Source of the DNA: Rossellomorea marisflavi
GTDB taxonomy: Bacteria; Bacillota; Bacilli; Bacillales; Bacillaceae_B
Assembly (NCBI RefSeq): GCF_022170785.1
Contig: NZ_CP081870.1
Location: 2,220,001 to 2,284,000, forward strand
Length of the DNA stretch: 64,000 bases
Direction: 5' to 3'
Shown one piece after another: positions 24,330-33,030 of this stretch. Both the position numbers and the translations under genes were made by a program. The stretch's first letter is position 1, and each line of letters starts with the position of its first letter. The notes beneath the pieces are model-generated. The model saw only the letters and a list, made by a program, of their open reading frames with translations. It was not told where the DNA came from and made no database searches.

Positions 24330-26510
24330 TCAGTTGCTTTCTTTTCTAACTTGTTTTGTCTGCTTTTCAGCATCGGCGGCATTTTCAATCTTCTTATTCA
24401 CGGCATTCGTGTTGTCGGAGGATTTTGCACGTTCTTTTTTCAGTTCGAAATATTTATCCATCACGCGTTTCCCGATCTTTTTATCCAAGTAGGGATCCAC
24501 TACCCCGCTTGCTTGGATATGTGAATAAGGGATGACAACGGCATACGACACTTCAGGGTTATCAGAAGGTGCATATCCGATGATTGTTGTATTGTAGTTC
24601 AATTGACCATTCACATACGTTTCAGCGGTCCCTGATTTTCCGGACGCATCGTATGGAGCGCTGTTGAACTCGGTATACGCAGTCCCTCTCGGAAGATGGT
24701 ATACATCGTGGAATCCAAGCTGCACATGGTTGATCTGAGCTGATGTGGCATCTATCCGATTTAACACTTTCGGCTCATCTTCATATACGATGGATCCCAG
24801 CCGCTTCTTATCTTCAGAGGGTTCCCTGATCTCTTTCATCACATGAGGCTCTATACGGTATCCACCATTGGCGATTGTGGATACATATTGAGCAAGCTGC
24901 ATCGTAGTATACGTATCAAACTGACCAATCGCATAATCCAGCAGGAAACCTGGATCTGTTGCTGTCCCTTTCAATCCAGATGATTCACCAGGAAGATCCA
25001 GTCCCGTTTGTACACCCAATCCGAACTGGGCGAAGTGGTTACGGAATACAGAGAATGCCTGAGGGTTATTCACGATTGGTTCATTCGGAACATATTCTGC
25101 GCCGGCAACTCTGAGAGCCACTTTCCACATATAGGAGTTCGAGGAGATCCTGAGAGCGAATCGGTCATCAATCGGCATTTGGCCGTATTTGTTGAACCAT
25201 GATGACTTCACGGGTGTCCCTTTGATATGAAGGGGTTCATCGATCAGAGTCTCTCCAGGGGTCAGATTCCCTGTCATATACCCTGTCAGGACGGTCGCAC
25301 CCTTAACAGCTGAGCCTACTTCATAGGAAGAGGTGAACGTCCCGAGAGCGGCATCTTGAAGCTCGTATTTCCCCGTCTCGCTATTCTTTACATATTGTTT
25401 TCCTGCCATGGAAAGGACTTCACCCGTGTTGGGATTCATCATCACCACGAAAGCCCGGTCAAGGTTCGGTGACACGTCCCTGTGGGCAACCTGCTTGGAC
25501 AACTCGTCCTCAATGATCTTCTCCACTTCCCGTTGCAGGTCCATGTCGATCGTCAGGACAACATCTTTCCCGCTATGACCAGACTGCACGAGTTTGGAAT
25601 CAATGACGCTTCCATTCTTCGTGATGTCCTGGATCTGTTCCTTCTGTCCTTGGAGAACATCCTCGTATTGCAGTTCAACATAACTCTTCCCAACTCGGTC
25701 ATTGCGGTTGTATCCTTCGGCGAGGTACGCATCGATCAGATTCTTCGGGAGTCCTTCCTTAGATGAAGATACATTCCCCAAGATGGTCCTGAGCGTATCG
25801 TCGAATACATAGGCCCGCTTCCAGTCGGTTGTTGTATTCACTCCCGGAAGTTCACTCAAGTGTTCGCTGACTTTAGAGAACTCTTCAGTCGTGACATTTT
25901 CGTTTTTGACGATTTGCGGGTTCAGGGCATACCCTCCGGCAAACTGACGATAGATCGAGATGATCTGAAGGTCTTTCTTTGTCAGGGAATCAAGTTCCAT
26001 ATCCGTGATGCGGTCCAACTGCATCTTGTAGACCTTATCATTCACGTCGTCCGTGGACAGTTCCTCATCAGCTTGAAGCTTCTGAACTTCATTCTTTGCG
26101 ACGAGAGCTTCCGCCTTTTTCGGATGCTTGGTGATCCAGTAGTCCTTTTTGTCGCGAACGGTCACGCCTTTCGTATCCATCGTGATGTACTTGGATAAGT
26201 TAGTAGCCACTTCGATCATTTCATCGATAGAAGTCGTACTTGTCCTTGTATATGTAATGGCATTGAGCGGAACGTTGTCAACGATGACATTCCCGTACCG
26301 GTCATAAATCTTACCGCGTGGAACACTCGTCTTGACGACAACATCCTCCGTGCGTTCCACTTCGTTCTTATAGTTTTCACCGTGGACGATCTGCACGAAA
26401 CCCAGTCTCATCTCGAGCAGGGAAAACAATAAGAACACTGAAAGGAACAACAGGTTCATCCTCATGGGGACGATCCTTTTTTTCTTGGATTTCTTGCTGT
26501 TTTTTCTCAC
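24330..26510 (-). CDS. Class B penicillin-binding protein (PBP2A/PbpH type transpeptidase)
   Basis: The 726-residue bitopic membrane protein has a basic N terminus, one membrane segment (about 19-34), a PBP dimer domain (RGKIYDRYGNVIVDN near 66-80) and a transpeptidase domain. The catalytic motifs are visible: S400-A-V-K403, S456-S-N458 and K625-S-G627. It cross-links peptidoglycan during rod elongation. Length and motifs fit PbpA/PbpH of B. subtilis, but I cannot say which. The start is GTG 26510 with AAGGAAG about 11 bases upstream. The Lys/Glu-rich tail is typical. The gene stands alone. Confidence 0.93.
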   Translation of the reverse strand: MRKNSKKSKKKRIVPMRMNLLFLSVFLLFSLLEMRLGFVQIVHGENYKNEVERTEDVVVKTSVPRGKIYDRYGNVIVDNVPLNAITYTRTSTTSIDEMIEVATNLSKYITMDTKGVTVRDKKDYWITKHPKKAEALVAKNEVQKLQADEELSTDDVNDKVYKMQLDRITDMELDSLTKKDLQIISIYRQFAGGYALNPQIVKNENVTTEEFSKVSEHLSELPGVNTTTDWKRAYVFDDTLRTILGNVSSSKEGLPKNLIDAYLAEGYNRNDRVGKSYVELQYEDVLQGQKEQIQDITKNGSVIDSKLVQSGHSGKDVVLTIDMDLQREVEKIIEDELSKQVAHRDVSPNLDRAFVVMMNPNTGEVLSMAGKQYVKNSETGKYELQDAALGTFTSSYEVGSAVKGATVLTGYMTGNLTPGETLIDEPLHIKGTPVKSSWFNKYGQMPIDDRFALRISSNSYMWKVALRVAGAEYVPNEPIVNNPQAFSVFRNHFAQFGLGVQTGLDLPGESSGLKGTATDPGFLLDYAIGQFDTYTTMQLAQYVSTIANGGYRIEPHVMKEIREPSEDKKRLGSIVYEDEPKVLNRIDATSAQINHVQLGFHDVYHLPRGTAYTEFNSAPYDASGKSGTAETYVNGQLNYNTTIIGYAPSDNPEVSYAVVIPYSHIQASGVVDPYLDKKIGKRVMDKYFELKKERAKSSDNTNAVNKKIENAADAEKQTKQVRKESN

Positions 26511-26631
26511 TTTCTACGACACTTCCTTTATGTGAAAAACGTAACATTATCTAGTGTATAGAAAATTTCTCTATTTTTCTAGCCTTAACTTCGAATCATA
26601 TAAGGGATGTAAGAGATCGTCAGCTCATAAA

Positions 26632-26668
26632 AAATGATAAACCCGGCAGCTATAGGGGCTGCCGGGTC
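26632..26668 (-). terminator. Terminator after iolS
   Basis: ACCCGGCAGC and GCTGCCGGGT form a 10-bp GC-rich stem; on the minus strand TTTATCATTTTTT follows. Confidence 0.85.
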
Positions 26669-26677
26669 ATGTGTAAA

Positions 26678-27610
26678 TCAGGAAAATACCCGATCGATGA
26701 ACGCTATTTCGCTATCTGAAAGGGTCACGTCCCCTGTTTTGAGATTCCGTACGACTTGACCACTTCTCTTCGCACCAGGAATCAACACATCAAGGGATGG
26801 CCGGGAAAAATACCAGGCTAGGACGACCTGGCTGATTTCCACACCTTTTTCATCAGCAAGCTTTCTTAGCTCGTCGACCTTTTGAAGATTGGACGTAAAC
26901 GTGCTGCCCTGGAAGTTCGGCATATCCTTTCGCAGATCCCCAAACGTGTCAGACTCCTTGTATTTGCCCGTTAGAAGCCCCGCTTCGAGGGGGAAATACG
27001 GAATGAATGTGATCCCAAGCTGATCTGTATAAGGAAGCAGTTCTTTCTCGGCTGATCGTTTCAAGAGATTGTACTCAGCTTGCAGTACGTCCACATGACC
27101 GTCCTTGTTCGCTTCTTTCAGCTGACCAAGGTCGAAATTCGAAACACCGATCGCCCGGATCTTTCCTTGATCCTTCATTTCTTTCAATGCACCGACTGCT
27201 TCATCCTTTGGCGTATCTTCATCAGGGAAATGGATATAGAATAGGTCAATATAATCTGTTTGCAGTCGTTTCAAAGCATCATCGACAGACTGTTTGAGAA
27301 ACGCGGGCGAGTTGGTGATGGTGACATTTCCCTCTCCGTCCAGCTGATGGGCGGCTTTTGTCGCGATGGCCAAGTCCTCTCTCTTATAGTCTTTGATAAC
27401 TTCTCCGACCAACTGCTCCGACCGCTCAGGCCCATAGATAAATGCAGTGTCGAGCAGGTTCACTCCATGATCGAGAGCTGTCCGGACAACTTTTTTCCCC
27501 TCTTCTTCATCAAGATGAGGGAACAAATTATGCCCTCCCACTGCATTGGTTCCAAGTCCAATGGGAAAGACTTTCACATCTGAATGTCCCAGGTTCACCT
27601 TATTTTCCAT
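26678..27610 (-). CDS. iolS: Aldo/keto reductase IolS
   Basis: The 310-residue AKR11-type reductase carries [16 protein letters not shown] at the start and the catalytic tetrad in LLDTAFIYG (Asp, Tyr), IATKAAH (Lys) and FYIHFPDE (His). The NADPH-binding [14 protein letters not shown] lies near residue 278. Length and N-terminal motif match IolS of B. subtilis closely, although the iol operon is not nearby. The true substrate of IolS is uncertain even in B. subtilis. The upstream SigB-type promoter suggests a general-stress role like that known for YhdN. Confidence 0.85.
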   Translation of the reverse strand: MENKVNLGHSDVKVFPIGLGTNAVGGHNLFPHLDEEEGKKVVRTALDHGVNLLDTAFIYGPERSEQLVGEVIKDYKREDLAIATKAAHQLDGEGNVTITNSPAFLKQSVDDALKRLQTDYIDLFYIHFPDEDTPKDEAVGALKEMKDQGKIRAIGVSNFDLGQLKEANKDGHVDVLQAEYNLLKRSAEKELLPYTDQLGITFIPYFPLEAGLLTGKYKESDTFGDLRKDMPNFQGSTFTSNLQKVDELRKLADEKGVEISQVVLAWYFSRPSLDVLIPGAKRSGQVVRNLKTGDVTLSDSEIAFIDRVFS

Positions 27611-27657
27611 CTTGCTTCACTCCTTTAGTTCAATCACTTGATGATACACTCCTCCAT

Positions 27658-27684
27658 TTTCCCTTTCAAAAGACGAAATTAAAC
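27658..27684 (-). promoter_or_regulatory. SigB-type promoter of iolS
   Basis: On the minus strand GTTTAA (27684-27679), 15 bases and GGGAAA (27663-27658) match the sigma-B consensus. The pair lies about 50 bases upstream of the iolS start. Confidence 0.6.
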
Positions 27685-27700
27685 ATTTGGGTTCTTTTGA

Positions 27701-27752
27701 TTGACTACAGAAGGGAAGATTGAGTATATTTATGTAGACCAATCTCTATAAT
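27701..27752 (+). promoter_or_regulatory. Promoter and operator of the tetR-DHA2 operon
   Basis: TTGACT (27701-27706), 18 bases and TATATT (27725-27730) form the promoter. Directly downstream, TAGACCAATCTCTATAAT (27735-27752) resembles the LmrA/QdoR box of B. subtilis as I remember it (TAGACC-x-GTC-x-CTATA). A repressor bound there would block the start site. Confidence 0.6.
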
Positions 27753-27774
27753 TTTTAGTAAAGGTGAGCGTTTA

Positions 27775-28371
27775 ATGAAGAATAATCCTACAAAACGGCT
27801 GATTCTTGAAACGGCAGCACAGCTATTTCAAAAACAGGGCTATCACGGCACCGGTATCAATCAGATCATCGAAGTAAGCGGGACACCGAAAGGTTCTCTG
27901 TACTACCATTTTCCGAACGGGAAAGAGCAGATTGCCCAAGAAGCGATCAAGCTCGTAAAAGAACATATTGTCGAACAGACAAAATTGGATCTTCAACAGG
28001 ATAAAGATGCATCCGAAGCCTTTCGACGACATATCCTTAATATCGCTGACTTTTACGATTCTGATAACGACACGGAATGGCTTAAGATCGGGACACTTGC
28101 TTCCGAAACAGCGGCTACCCATGAAGAGTTGCGATCTACATGTGAACTTGCTTTTAAAGAATGGCAGGAGCTTTATGCCGATGCATTGATTTCAAGGGGG
28201 TATCCCGAAAAAGCAGCAGGGACACTTGCCATTACAATCAATGCGCTACTAGAAGGTGCGACCACCATTTCGTTGATTGCCGGAAACGGAGATACTCTTC
28301 GCATCATTGCTGAGCAACTACCTATCCTACTTCATAGAGAGAATTCAGTACAGGAGGACAATCATATATGA
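27775..28371 (+). CDS. TetR-family repressor, LmrA/QdoR-like
   Basis: The 198-residue regulator has the TetR helix-turn-helix (LILETAAQLFQKQGYHGTGINQIIEVSGTPKGSLYYHFPNGKEQIA, residues 9-54). The wording GTPKGSLYYHFPNGKE is characteristic of the LmrA/YxaF group. The C-terminal ligand domain is of normal size. AAGGTGA lies 7 bases before ATG 27775. Its last codon overlaps the exporter start by four bases (ATGA), and an LmrA-type box lies in its promoter, so it likely represses its own operon and is relieved by a drug or flavonoid-like ligand. Confidence 0.87.
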   Translation: MKNNPTKRLILETAAQLFQKQGYHGTGINQIIEVSGTPKGSLYYHFPNGKEQIAQEAIKLVKEHIVEQTKLDLQQDKDASEAFRRHILNIADFYDSDNDTEWLKIGTLASETAATHEELRSTCELAFKEWQELYADALISRGYPEKAAGTLAITINALLEGATTISLIAGNGDTLRIIAEQLPILLHRENSVQEDNHI

Positions 28372-29822
28372 GTCATAGTCAATCGAACACATCTACATCA
28401 AGCGAGGGACCCTTTAAGGTTCTTCCGATCCTCACATCATTTCTTATCGCCGGATTTATCGGCCTCTTCAGTGAAACGGCACTGAACATGGCATTGAGCA
28501 ATTTGATCCAAGATTTTGGCATTCATGAAACAACCGCCCAATGGCTAACAACGGGTTACCTTCTCACTCTTGGGATTTTGGTACCTGTCTCCGGACTGAT
28601 CCTGCAATGGTTCACGACGAGACAGCTGTTTGTCGTCTCACTGGTCTTCTCGATCATCGGGACCTTCATTGCAGCCATCGCCCCGAACTTCGGTTTCCTG
28701 ATGGTGGCACGCGTCGTGCAGGCAATGGGTACCGCTCTGATGCTTCCGCTAATGTTTAATACCATTCTCTTGATTGTTCCGCCACACAAGCGCGGTAAGA
28801 TCATGGGGCTCATGGGACTCGTCATCATGTTTGCACCGGCGGTAGGTCCTACGCTGTCCGGATTGATCCTTGAATCCCTGACATGGCACTGGATTTTCTG
28901 GATATCCCTGCCATTCCTGTTGGTTGCACTGGTTTTCGGTATTTTCTTCATGCAAAATGTATCGACACCGACCAGACCAAAAATCGATATTTTATCCATC
29001 ATCCTTTCTACGATCGGATTCGGAGGAGTCGTGTATGGTTTCAGTTCAGCTGGGGAAGGCGGAGGTTGGAGTGAACCTGTCGTCATCATTTCCATTGCCG
29101 CCGGAGTCATCGGCCTTATCGTCTTCTGTCTAAGACAACGCACCATGGCTCAGCCGATGCTGAACCTGAAGACGTTCAAATACCCAATGTTCGTTGTCGG
29201 ATTGCTGCTTGTATTGATCTGCATGATGGTCATTCTGTCATCCATGATCCTGCTTCCACTATACTTGCAAACGTCACTTGCCATGACGACATTTGCCGCC
29301 GGTCTTCTCTTATTGCCGGGTGGGATCATCAATGGACTGCTATCCCCGATCATGGGAAGCCTGTTCGACCGCTTCGGTCCTAAATGGCTAGTCATACCTG
29401 GCCTTGCCATCGTCATCGCATCACTTGTCGGTTTCTATACAGTGGACCTTGATACGTCTTCCTACTTCATTGTCGGGATGCACATCCTGCTCATGATCGG
29501 TGTATCCATGATCATGATGCCCGCCCAGACAAATGGGTTGAATCAACTGCCACCTGAGCTTTATCCTGATGGCACGGCCATCATGAACACCCTTCAACAA
29601 GTTGCCGGTGCCATCGGAACGGCTGTTGCAATCTCGATTCTTTCTTCTGGCGTGAAATCTTACATGGAAGGCGGTGCGGATCTCTCAAATCCGTTGACCC
29701 CGCTTCTTGCATTCACTTCAGGTGTACAAAATGCATTCCTATTTGCCATTATCGCCGCAGTTGTCGGATTCATCGTCGGACTGTTCGTCAAGCGGGTGAA
29801 AGTCGATCACCCCATGAGCTGA
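28368..29822 (+). CDS. DHA2-family multidrug efflux MFS transporter, LmrB-like
   Basis: The 484-residue 14-segment transporter is cotranscribed with the LmrA-like repressor, as lmrAB in B. subtilis. Signatures include LFSETALNMALSNLIQDF, WLTTGYLLTLGILVPVSGLIL, LPLMFNTILLIVPPHKRGKIMG and VIMFAPAVGPTLSGLILESLTWHWIFW. It should expel toxic compounds such as lincosamides or puromycin by proton antiport; the exact range is inferred. AGGAGG lies upstream of ATG 28368, inside the end of tetR. Confidence 0.9.
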   Translation: MSHSQSNTSTSSEGPFKVLPILTSFLIAGFIGLFSETALNMALSNLIQDFGIHETTAQWLTTGYLLTLGILVPVSGLILQWFTTRQLFVVSLVFSIIGTFIAAIAPNFGFLMVARVVQAMGTALMLPLMFNTILLIVPPHKRGKIMGLMGLVIMFAPAVGPTLSGLILESLTWHWIFWISLPFLLVALVFGIFFMQNVSTPTRPKIDILSIILSTIGFGGVVYGFSSAGEGGGWSEPVVIISIAAGVIGLIVFCLRQRTMAQPMLNLKTFKYPMFVVGLLLVLICMMVILSSMILLPLYLQTSLAMTTFAAGLLLLPGGIINGLLSPIMGSLFDRFGPKWLVIPGLAIVIASLVGFYTVDLDTSSYFIVGMHILLMIGVSMIMMPAQTNGLNQLPPELYPDGTAIMNTLQQVAGAIGTAVAISILSSGVKSYMEGGADLSNPLTPLLAFTSGVQNAFLFAIIAAVVGFIVGLFVKRVKVDHPMS

Positions 29823-29837
29823 GCTCTTCATAACAGA

Positions 29838-29877
29838 AAAGGTGCACAGACTTCAGAAGAAGTCGTGCACCTTTTTT
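29838..29877. terminator. Terminator after the LmrB-like gene (possibly bidirectional)
   Basis: AAAAGGTGCACAGACTTC and GAAGTCGTGCACCTTTTTT form a long imperfect stem. The convergent small membrane-protein gene ends at its edge. Confidence 0.88.
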
Positions 29878-30019
29878 ATTTCATTTTTTCTCTCAATCTC
29901 TCCAGGTCCCCCTGTACCTTTGACAATCGTATTGATAAGACAATCATGTTGGCAAAGGCAACGAGACCCGCTATGCTCATACATAATGTTAGGATGCCTA
30001 AAGTCCCCACTCTACCACC
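29876..30019 (-). CDS. Very small membrane protein, second of a pair
   Basis: This 47-residue frame starts with GTG 30019: one hydrophobic segment (LLGILTLCMSIAGLVAFA) followed by an amphipathic, coiled-coil-like LSKVQGDLERLREKMK tail. It is separated from the upstream 53-residue frame only by TAG GGG and lies in the same reading frame. The GTG overlaps a G-rich stretch that could act as ribosome binding site, but spacing is poor. It could be a separate coupled gene, or the two frames could be one gene with an amber stop. No family is recognised. Confidence 0.5.
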   Translation of the reverse strand, partial: GGRVGTLGILTLCMSIAGLVAFANMIVLSIRLSKVQGDLERLREKMK

Positions 30020-30022
30020 CCC

Positions 30023-30184
30023 TAGTGCTTACATCCCGCTAAGAAAAACGGAATAAATGCCCCATAATCCGATGAAAAATGGAATCATTGACAGAACGAT
30101 GATCCCTATGCTGTGACGCCAAGCCCCCAATGCCATCAAAATGAGACCGATCACGAGCAGAATGGAAATGGTGCTGAATGTCAT
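30023..30184 (-). CDS. Very small membrane protein, first of a pair
   Basis: This 53-residue frame begins at ATG 30184 behind an excellent AGGAGGAAGG. It is almost wholly hydrophobic, with two probable segments (about 5-21 and 26-50) divided by AWRHS, and ends CKH at TAG 30025-30023. No homologue is recognised. It is oriented divergently from the membrane protein gene at 30281, and the two starts are about 100 bases apart. The second small frame follows after a single codon. Confidence 0.6.
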
Positions 30185-30280
30185 CTTCCTTCCTCCTTTC
30201 AGACGGATAAGATGAAGGGCCTTTCATCATACTATACGATAGTACCCTAACTCACTAAGATTCAAGGAGTTGCTATCATT

Positions 30281-30766
30281 ATGGAAAAAATCATCCACAG
30301 ACTGGATTTTGGTGCCGAAGGGCTGTGGTTCCCCCTCACTGTCAGCCTGATATTGGCTCTATGCATGTTGATTCAGCCGAAACGATTGATATCTTGGGTG
30401 GAACTATATATAACATTCGGCGTCGTCGGATTAGCTGCATGGCTTTCAGATGTGTTGGTCATGAGGGTCCTTGACTGGGTCGATCTGGGAGATGCGAAGA
30501 TAACAGGCATCGGCGAGGTACTTAGCTATACACTCGTTCCTACGTCTCTCGCCATTCTTTACCTGAACCTGACACCTTATGAAAAACGTTGGAGACATTC
30601 GATTTTGTTCACTTTGTTATCTTTTCTCATACAGGCTGGCATGGAGTATGTCGGATATATGAAAGTGGTGTCTCCCCTCATTCTTTACATATCGCCGATT
30701 TTCTACCTGATCGTATTCAGATTCATCCTGCCCATTCATCTCAGGATCATACGGAAGCAACACTAA
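30281..30766 (+). CDS. CBO0543-like integral membrane protein
   Basis: The 161-residue protein has five hydrophobic segments; the pattern WFPLTVSLILALCML, LVPTSLAILYLNLTPYEKRWRHSILF and LIVFRFILPIHL resembles the CBO0543 family of Bacilli and Clostridia. Function is unknown. AAGGAG precedes ATG 30281. Its last three bases overlap the 3' end of the convergent DmpA-type peptidase gene. A second, clearer member of this family lies at 54036. Confidence 0.7.
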   Translation: MEKIIHRLDFGAEGLWFPLTVSLILALCMLIQPKRLISWVELYITFGVVGLAAWLSDVLVMRVLDWVDLGDAKITGIGEVLSYTLVPTSLAILYLNLTPYEKRWRHSILFTLLSFLIQAGMEYVGYMKVVSPLILYISPIFYLIVFRFILPIHLRIIRKQH

Positions 30767-31821
30767 ACCAACGGAATGTCGTATTTATTAATCAGATCCT
30801 TGAATGCAGGTCTTTCGTTCCCGTCACGACCGATGACATGGGTAGCCGCAACAAGGGAATTGAGGACAGCCTCTTCTGTTGCTTCCCCGACAGCCCTGAA
30901 TGCAATGTCCATATCCTCTTCATGGATGACCGGAATGGATAAAAGCTTTCCGCTTGGATGATGAGGAATGGTGGTGTGGGTGGAGAAGCCGATGACCACC
31001 TCGCCACTCCCCGTAGTGATGATGGATCCTGTGCGAGATAAACCGGTAACGGATCGTTTGATGATCCGATGCAGCTGCCTTTCAGAGACGGGCAAATCCG
31101 TTGCTACTACAATGATGATGGATCCTTTATCCCTTTCATCACGCTCCTGAAGGATGGCCTGTTTCAACTTTTCCCCTACAGGATTTCCTCCTACCTTAAG
31201 ATCGCTTAATATCCCAAAGTTTGAGAGTACGAGTACGCCAAGGGTGTAGGTACCATGATCGAGGGGGATCATTCTAGAAGAAGTACCTATTCCTCCTTTC
31301 AACGAATAGCAGAGCATACCCCTCCCTGCTCCAACACTGCCTTCCTCTACTTGTTCTTCAGCATTATGTATGGCATTGAGAACATGCTCCTTCCGAACCA
31401 CCTTGCCCCTGACGTCATTCAGCAGCATATCATTGCATTCACAAACGATCGGATTCACCGTCCCTGTCGTTCTGCCAATCTCAGGATTGTGTTCAAGCAT
31501 GTAATCAATCAGGGCATCAGCCGCTACTCCGATACTCAGTGTGTTCGTCAGGATGATCGGCGTTTCTAGTGTGCCCAGTTCATTGATCTGGATCAACCCC
31601 ATGCTTTTACCAAAGCCATTGATCACATGGGAAGAGGCTATAAGCTTGTCTTTGAAAAGTGAGCCATGATGGGGCAGGATGGCTGTGACACCGGTTTGAT
31701 GAGGTCCATCATCAATTGTCGTATGGCCGACTGTCACTCCCTTTACATCGGTGATGGAATTGTCTTCACCGGTTTGCATCCTCCCGATTTTGACTCCGTA
31801 GTCCCGGATTCGTCTCGTCAT
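30763..31821 (-). CDS. P1 family (S58, DmpA/BapA-type) self-processing aminopeptidase
   Basis: The 352-residue protein belongs to the N-terminal nucleophile family of L-aminopeptidase D-esterases. NSITDVKGVTVGHTTI near the start, TLSIGVAADALIDYML, GSVGAGRGM and SLKGGIGTSSR are typical. The chain is expected to cut itself between Gly233 and Ser234 (DKG-SIIIVVATD), exposing Ser as nucleophile. It hydrolyses N-terminal or beta-amino acid residues in the cytoplasm. AAGGAGG lies 9 bases before ATG 31821. It may be cotranscribed with ydcF upstream, as only about 20 bases separate them. Confidence 0.9.
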   Translation of the reverse strand: MTRRIRDYGVKIGRMQTGEDNSITDVKGVTVGHTTIDDGPHQTGVTAILPHHGSLFKDKLIASSHVINGFGKSMGLIQINELGTLETPIILTNTLSIGVAADALIDYMLEHNPEIGRTTGTVNPIVCECNDMLLNDVRGKVVRKEHVLNAIHNAEEQVEEGSVGAGRGMLCYSLKGGIGTSSRMIPLDHGTYTLGVLVLSNFGILSDLKVGGNPVGEKLKQAILQERDERDKGSIIIVVATDLPVSERQLHRIIKRSVTGLSRTGSIITTGSGEVVIGFSTHTTIPHHPSGKLLSIPVIHEEDMDIAFRAVGEATEEAVLNSLVAATHVIGRDGNERPAFKDLINKYDIPLV

Positions 31822-31842
31822 GTCAGTCTTCCTCCTTGTGAT

Positions 31843-32601
31843 TTATCTATCCAACGTACCTCTTCCGAGCAGGAATGTTTTGACCATGGCGAAATATTCA
31901 CGTATGTAATAGTTGGCCCTCACAAACCATGGCGTCGGAGCTGCATACCCTGTAGCATCAAGTCCCACATCCCGGGCAAGTATTTTGGATCTGGCTAGGT
32001 GAAAGTCATTGGTCACGATCAAGACTTTCCCCTCCTTCAATCCTCTATCTTCCAGGACGCGCCGGGAATACAGCATATTCTCATATGTATTGGTGGATGC
32101 ATCTTCAAATATGATCCGGCTTTCATCAATTCCGTGGCCAACCAAATAACGACCCATGGCCTCTGCCTCACTGATGGACTCTCCCGGACCTTGTCCTCCA
32201 GATACAACTACAGGAAGATCTTCCCGCATCTTCAGGATCTCTACCCCTGTAGCAAGGCGGGACAGGAGCGTTTTGGAAGGTTCTTCTCCTTTTAATCCGG
32301 CACCGAGGATCAGGACCGCACCATAGTCGTCTGAAAGGTTCCCTGTTTCGTCAGCTTCTTTTAAGATGTACCCCTCAACCCCTGCAAAAGTTCCTACAAA
32401 AATAAGATAGGCAGCACCAATCAAGCGATAGGCCCACAATCGTTTACGTAAACATAGAACAACCAATACATAGATGATCAGTCCATTTATCAGTATGAAT
32501 AACAAGCCGAACGTCACACGGAAAAACAGGAACGCCATGACAGTGCCTAGAAGAGCCAAGATCAACAGGGCCCTTTTATTCTTGAACTCCGCCATCTTCA
32601 T
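31843..32601 (-). CDS. YdcF family (DUF218) membrane protein
   Basis: The 252-residue protein has two or three N-terminal membrane segments (residues about 11-75) and a C-terminal DUF218 domain with AVLILGAGLKG, VVSGGQGPGESISEAEAM, EDASTNTYENM and VLIVTNDFHLARSKILA. Related proteins (SanA, YdcF) act at the envelope. The start at 32601 overlaps the stop of the small gene upstream (ATGA), so translation is coupled and a separate ribosome binding site is absent; ATG 32595 is the alternative. Confidence 0.87.
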   Translation of the reverse strand: MKMAEFKNKRALLILALLGTVMAFLFFRVTFGLLFILINGLIIYVLVVLCLRKRLWAYRLIGAAYLIFVGTFAGVEGYILKEADETGNLSDDYGAVLILGAGLKGEEPSKTLLSRLATGVEILKMREDLPVVVSGGQGPGESISEAEAMGRYLVGHGIDESRIIFEDASTNTYENMLYSRRVLEDRGLKEGKVLIVTNDFHLARSKILARDVGLDATGYAAPTPWFVRANYYIREYFAMVKTFLLGRGTLDR

Positions 32602-32756
32602 TCTTCAGGGCCGCTTTGACGCTTTTTCAACGTATGATTGATATTATTCAAACTGATCAGAATCAGGGACAGCATAATAAATGTCACCAGTTCCTCTGAA
32701 AAAAAAGAATAGACTCCAACAATTAGCAGAATGAAGCCATACCATCTGTTACTCAC
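32598..32756 (-). CDS. Very small membrane protein coupled to ydcF-like gene
   Basis: A 52-residue frame starts at GTG 32756 behind GGGAGTG with 7-8 base spacing. It has two short hydrophobic segments (WYGFILLIVGVYSFF and LVTFIMLSLILISL) and a basic, polar tail. Its TGA overlaps the ATG of the YdcF gene by four bases. No family is recognised; the overlap argues strongly for a real gene and a joint function with the YdcF protein. Confidence 0.65.
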   Translation of the reverse strand: MSNRWYGFILLIVGVYSFFSEELVTFIMLSLILISLNNINHTLKKRQSGPEE

Positions 32757-33030
32757 GATTCATCACTCCCTAACACTCATTCAACTCTATCCATTATTTC
32801 AAATCACTTACAATGTGACAATGATTATTTATACGTCTGTCAAGCAGATAACGCGGTCACAAGTAGACTAGTCTTTATCTACCGTCCCCAGGCAGACTAT
32901 AGACGAAAGCTCCGTTGGGTAAGGTCCATTTTCCCCCCTTTCCTACAAGCGCTGAATGTTTCTTTGCTTGAAAAAAGAAGTTGTGGAATAATAATAGACG
33001 TCTTTTCAACTCAGGAGTGATGAAGGAAAT
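32757..33030. promoter_or_regulatory. Intergenic region between divergent units
   Basis: About 270 bases without a gene. On the plus strand TTGCTT-N17-AATAAT near 32964-32992 could drive the YibE/F pair. No clear hairpin or operator is visible. Confidence 0.35.

Noticed and set aside
28556..29146. 196-codon open frame on the minus strand
   Set aside because: It lies wholly inside the LmrB-like gene on the opposite strand, has no ribosome binding site and reads as an antisense shadow rich in Met, Ile and Arg.
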